Shown: positions 29,709 to 30,188 of the stretch, piece after piece
Layout of the letters: each line of letters starts with the position of its first letter
How positions within the stretch are numbered: position 1 is the stretch's first letter
Source of the DNA: Nemertoderma westbladi
Taxonomy: Eukaryota > Xenacoelomorpha > Nemertodermatida > Nemertodermatidae
Length of the DNA: 30,188 nucleotides
Assembly (NCBI GenBank): GCA_032718475.1
Contig: JAUCBJ010003707.1
Location: 1-30,188 of the forward strand
Direction of reading: 5' to 3'
Translations under genes and position numbers: made by a program
The notes under the pieces: generated by a model
Database searches by the model: none
The model's input: the letters and a program-made list of their open reading frames with translations, nothing else
What the model was told of the DNA's origin: nothing

Positions 29709-29753
29709 AGCCGGACTACCCAAAGAGGTGAGGTCTCTATAGGGGTGGTCTGA
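23778..29753 (+). CDS. BEL-B gag-pro-pol polyprotein, truncated in integrase
   Basis: One open frame of 1991 residues is far longer than chance and preserves all domains in BEL/Pao order. A charged helical segment lies at about 205-250. The DUF1759 Gag core is at about 538-700 (PKFVTFKGEPENWPTFF, AWEKLKKRYGNP). Zinc knuckles span about 813-879 (CPRCKTGSHYLARC, CFNCLRSGHTVGDC, CKVCKHHHH). The DUF1758 aspartyl protease is near 957 (LLDTGSTATF). RT runs from about 1322 (RVVNDCAAVF, IADIEAMFMQV, catalytic YMDD near 1456). RNase H runs from about 1631 (FSDASSEG, RAELQAA, WTDAS, NPADAASRG). The integrase N-terminal zinc-binding part begins (FHAVMHNGLMRVGSR), but from about 29709 the frame reads unrelated residues and stops at 29753. 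The integrase core and C-terminus are absent. Unlike BEL-A, gag and pol are one frame. Confidence 0.9.
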   Translation: MSTQSTHSKKGMKSTQSKENVDQDSTLSGNLSQAQSDSYLGGATSQDSKEILTSLNALGISTTSLEGEGWRRVVGGLFSRFTRRVNEILKILEDQTAQVDPESVKGFPDEIQIIIDKRKHLSYTLRRFAILSAREPLRLYLEQSDTLFNELVEHFQTLVAPVYCPQVDISVNKVADLTLCPDDSISQTSSNSQRSQASSTVRARIEAERKLDAEKLERVKKLANLKLKQAATQIKAQEEINATLDEIAQRETVRITELSSPSSHSNHTSEQRCQSPVSQPLEFNPLLSSTQVQNPMKANMDPSVQPLSVQPPNHTPRMLLNPNVNPFPPLKLQQRGNYRVQEPNPNPTRRLYTSAPDDHHISSVNPQGRIPPTSGLVKPPYNVPTKSNVIQNQPTRPRMPSQDVRLSPSQKGEVYPRKEFFNSNLHHHPPRSSPPRHPPFQSAPVSLSRGSFDSQPHQSRHFTHPEESVHQYDRSERDYRPSYPSYHVTESSQPVQFAPPAHSSYPGQELWTTRPSNLNTTLEQTSMRILSQAEISRFLPQPKFVTFKGEPENWPTFFQYFTSTVLSRELSSLENLNYLLSATSGPPHLMVEQHIGIPNGFEGAWEKLKKRYGNPRWLAQTLYRQAINYPTLKGSHDVIPYFDTLERIVTQLTTIGQVNELDNAAVLSILVQKLHGPSEGRWYKVVKRLVYPDSCRVSPRSEKLADFMKFLESEVDLAECSGAPSTSYWTTKNVHCQQPRIESRPSFRWKPKPAVEAALPASTIIVSDESADCNAEESACAVFDHKQQMPSKLGSSVPKLKSSTFKDYSGLSKCPRCKTGSHYLARCEPFLKDDITQRREFVLKQSLCFNCLRSGHTVGDCTSPVSCKVCKHHHHTSLCRDPSSSTAVAVLLAELVDESASYSPKDMYEKDTEADVYVAGEVDSSLAKSFLKKQRSIREYPILPVKVVGNGVEHKCYALLDTGSTATFVDESIFDRIFPESDALQLTLKGISGESFVGTRKAFGTICSADDSCSASLNQVRMVRLKFGQTCGRVYDWSIDPFPAKVGIPVVSLPDPSVVMIIGGNCPELRIVLEQRPSNPQVYDSLATKCLLGWYFTGPSKRTCIERQWPSLPSESYVLSDNTESSANLWDEEILPEDTSEMLLHLEDYSQEDDSLEAFPDTCFHTLMEETLQLVNTGLDLQHDDDKFILQALDYRVTCWLDSQKLQPRDLEKSSSVEERRAADIQRTTRRLLPDGHYEIGLLWRKPEPHLINNKPLALRRLNSLRSRLLARPEVNKMYHIEMDKLIDNGWAVRIPDSLLEPTPRTYYLPHHFVVNPEKPGKVRVVNDCAAVFRGMSLNSELMTGPNYLRNIIGILLRFRISAIAYIADIEAMFMQVRVKPMDRDSLRYLWWENNDMSREPVEFQMCSQAFGITSSPSNAGCAVVGTVEDNQDRKDEFGRPFYSPEAASVLLHDIYMDDVMNSQPTIEQAITVAHEVRQTLALGGFNLIKFASNSEHFLRSFDHKLRKDASIELGVDPLPTTKALGIRWDPAEDILFFKVKSFEGSERTKRLCLSILATTFDPLGLVAPVIMSGKILLKDIWTHGLDWDDKLPFDLLTRWNKWEGSLQQLNTLRLPRHYLPNLQSSSSIELHVFSDASSEGMGAVSYLRWEANDEPEIRTALLGCKTHIMPSKRLTIPRAELQAAVYGIELAKTLHQELPWPEAKVTFWTDASLVLQYLNNETVEFVIFVTNRVQTILSFSSVNQWRHVPGEINPADAASRGLYGDKLLSSNLWFQGPEFLRQSSNCWPAALSDVTLGKGAELKEKLPKLSRAGNDNILQVKISSLDNLLQIVFPSSTNEAFPDISNGVSSVLSRFIDHYRSFGKLVRAITWLKRLAHWHFSRNPRKITEQNKKVVMLPEENITNVTTIRPNLKKRVSFKGIPHPEPLALASTRRQLLRFIQLRSVPEKYHKLQTLQQTFIPDKFHAVMHNGLMRVGSRTTQRGEVSIGVV

Positions 29754-30188
29754 ACAGGCGGCGGCGGACTCGTGAGGGTCTAGGGGCACGTTAAACCGCT
29801 TCCTAAGTGCAAGGGAGATACTTAAGGCCCTCGTGTCTAACGAACCATGAATTGCCATGGTGCCGTGGTACCGTCTAGTCGGCATGTTGCCGTACTGCCA
29901 GTCCTGTACACAGTAGGGGTGGTGGCATGGCGTGATTTGTGGCTCATGTGGCGTGAACTATGTTTTGTATGTGGGCGATCAGTGGCAGTTTGCTTGGGGC
30001 TTGGATGGTTCCATTGACCGTCAGCTGTTCCGTTTTTTTGATACTATATGTTATTGTCTCCATGTTCAGCTGATTGGTCTTTGGTGGCATTGGAAAAACC
30101 GTCGGGTCTTGAGTTTTCTGTTGCTGTGGGTACGTGAGTACACGTGATTGTATGTGTGGCCACTGCGAGTGGGTATGGGAACCCTTGC
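29709..30188. other. Unassigned sequence beginning inside BEL-B integrase
   Basis: The composition changes from the AT-rich coding style of BEL-B to a more GC-rich sequence with GGCGGCGGCGG and GGGGTGGT words. No recognisable protein is encoded; short frames on both strands at 29643-29885 and 29932-30147 lack family features. It may be the start of another inserted element that continues past the window. Confidence 0.5.

Overview
The window reads as animal (metazoan) genomic DNA that is almost entirely transposable elements. It carries two BEL/Pao LTR retrotransposons (a group known from animals), a spliced gene with a good GT..AG intron, a LINE reverse-transcriptase fragment, a MITE-like element and several minisatellites, in an otherwise AT-rich background. 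Frequent AGGCCT and ACCGGT palindromes at 22.7-23.7 kb suggest a marine invertebrate, possibly a deuterostome; this is only an impression. No rRNA, tRNA, CRISPR or bacterial-type operon was seen.

Layout. 1-4224: AT-rich DNA with a ~490 bp element bounded by 35 bp inverted repeats (766-1255), an intronless minus-strand pseudogene with two clear lesions (1767-2773) and a diverged ~255 bp-period duplication (3600-3955). 4225-14906: a minus-strand LTR element (BEL-A) with 1300 bp LTRs that differ at about 15 positions by hand count and show no net indel. In sense order it holds a leader with twin hairpins, a 63-aa ORF, a 28-aa ORF, gag, zinc-knuckle/protease, a pol remnant that has lost RT, RNase H and the integrase core, a repeat-rich spacer, and two further long ORFs before the 3' LTR. 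The first of these (ORF A, 464 aa) has a region resembling a degenerate DEDD-type 3'-5' exonuclease. The second (ORF B, 369 aa) has zinc knuckles. 14907-15092 is an extra LTR-type repeat unit outside the 5' LTR.

15.1-21.3 kb: a two-gene module on the minus strand. It has a broken transposase resembling the Tnp2/CACTA-like families of animals (21287-19334) and an intact two-exon gene for a DUF4806-like protein (19003-16790, 506 aa). 21.5-22.3 kb: a LINE RT C-terminal fragment on the plus strand followed by a ~49 bp minisatellite. 23778-29753: a second, unrelated BEL/Pao element (BEL-B) on the plus strand, with one uninterrupted 1991-aa gag-pro-RT-RNase H ORF that breaks off inside the integrase zinc-binding domain, where unrelated sequence begins.

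The most unusual object is BEL-A. It is young, it kept gag and protease but lost the replicative enzymes, it links four consecutive ORFs by start/stop overlaps (ATGA, ATGA, ATGAATGA), it carries two extra ORFs in the env position, and it shares 24-27 bp motifs between its LTR and two of its own coding regions. It was probably mobilised by enzymes supplied in trans; that is inference.
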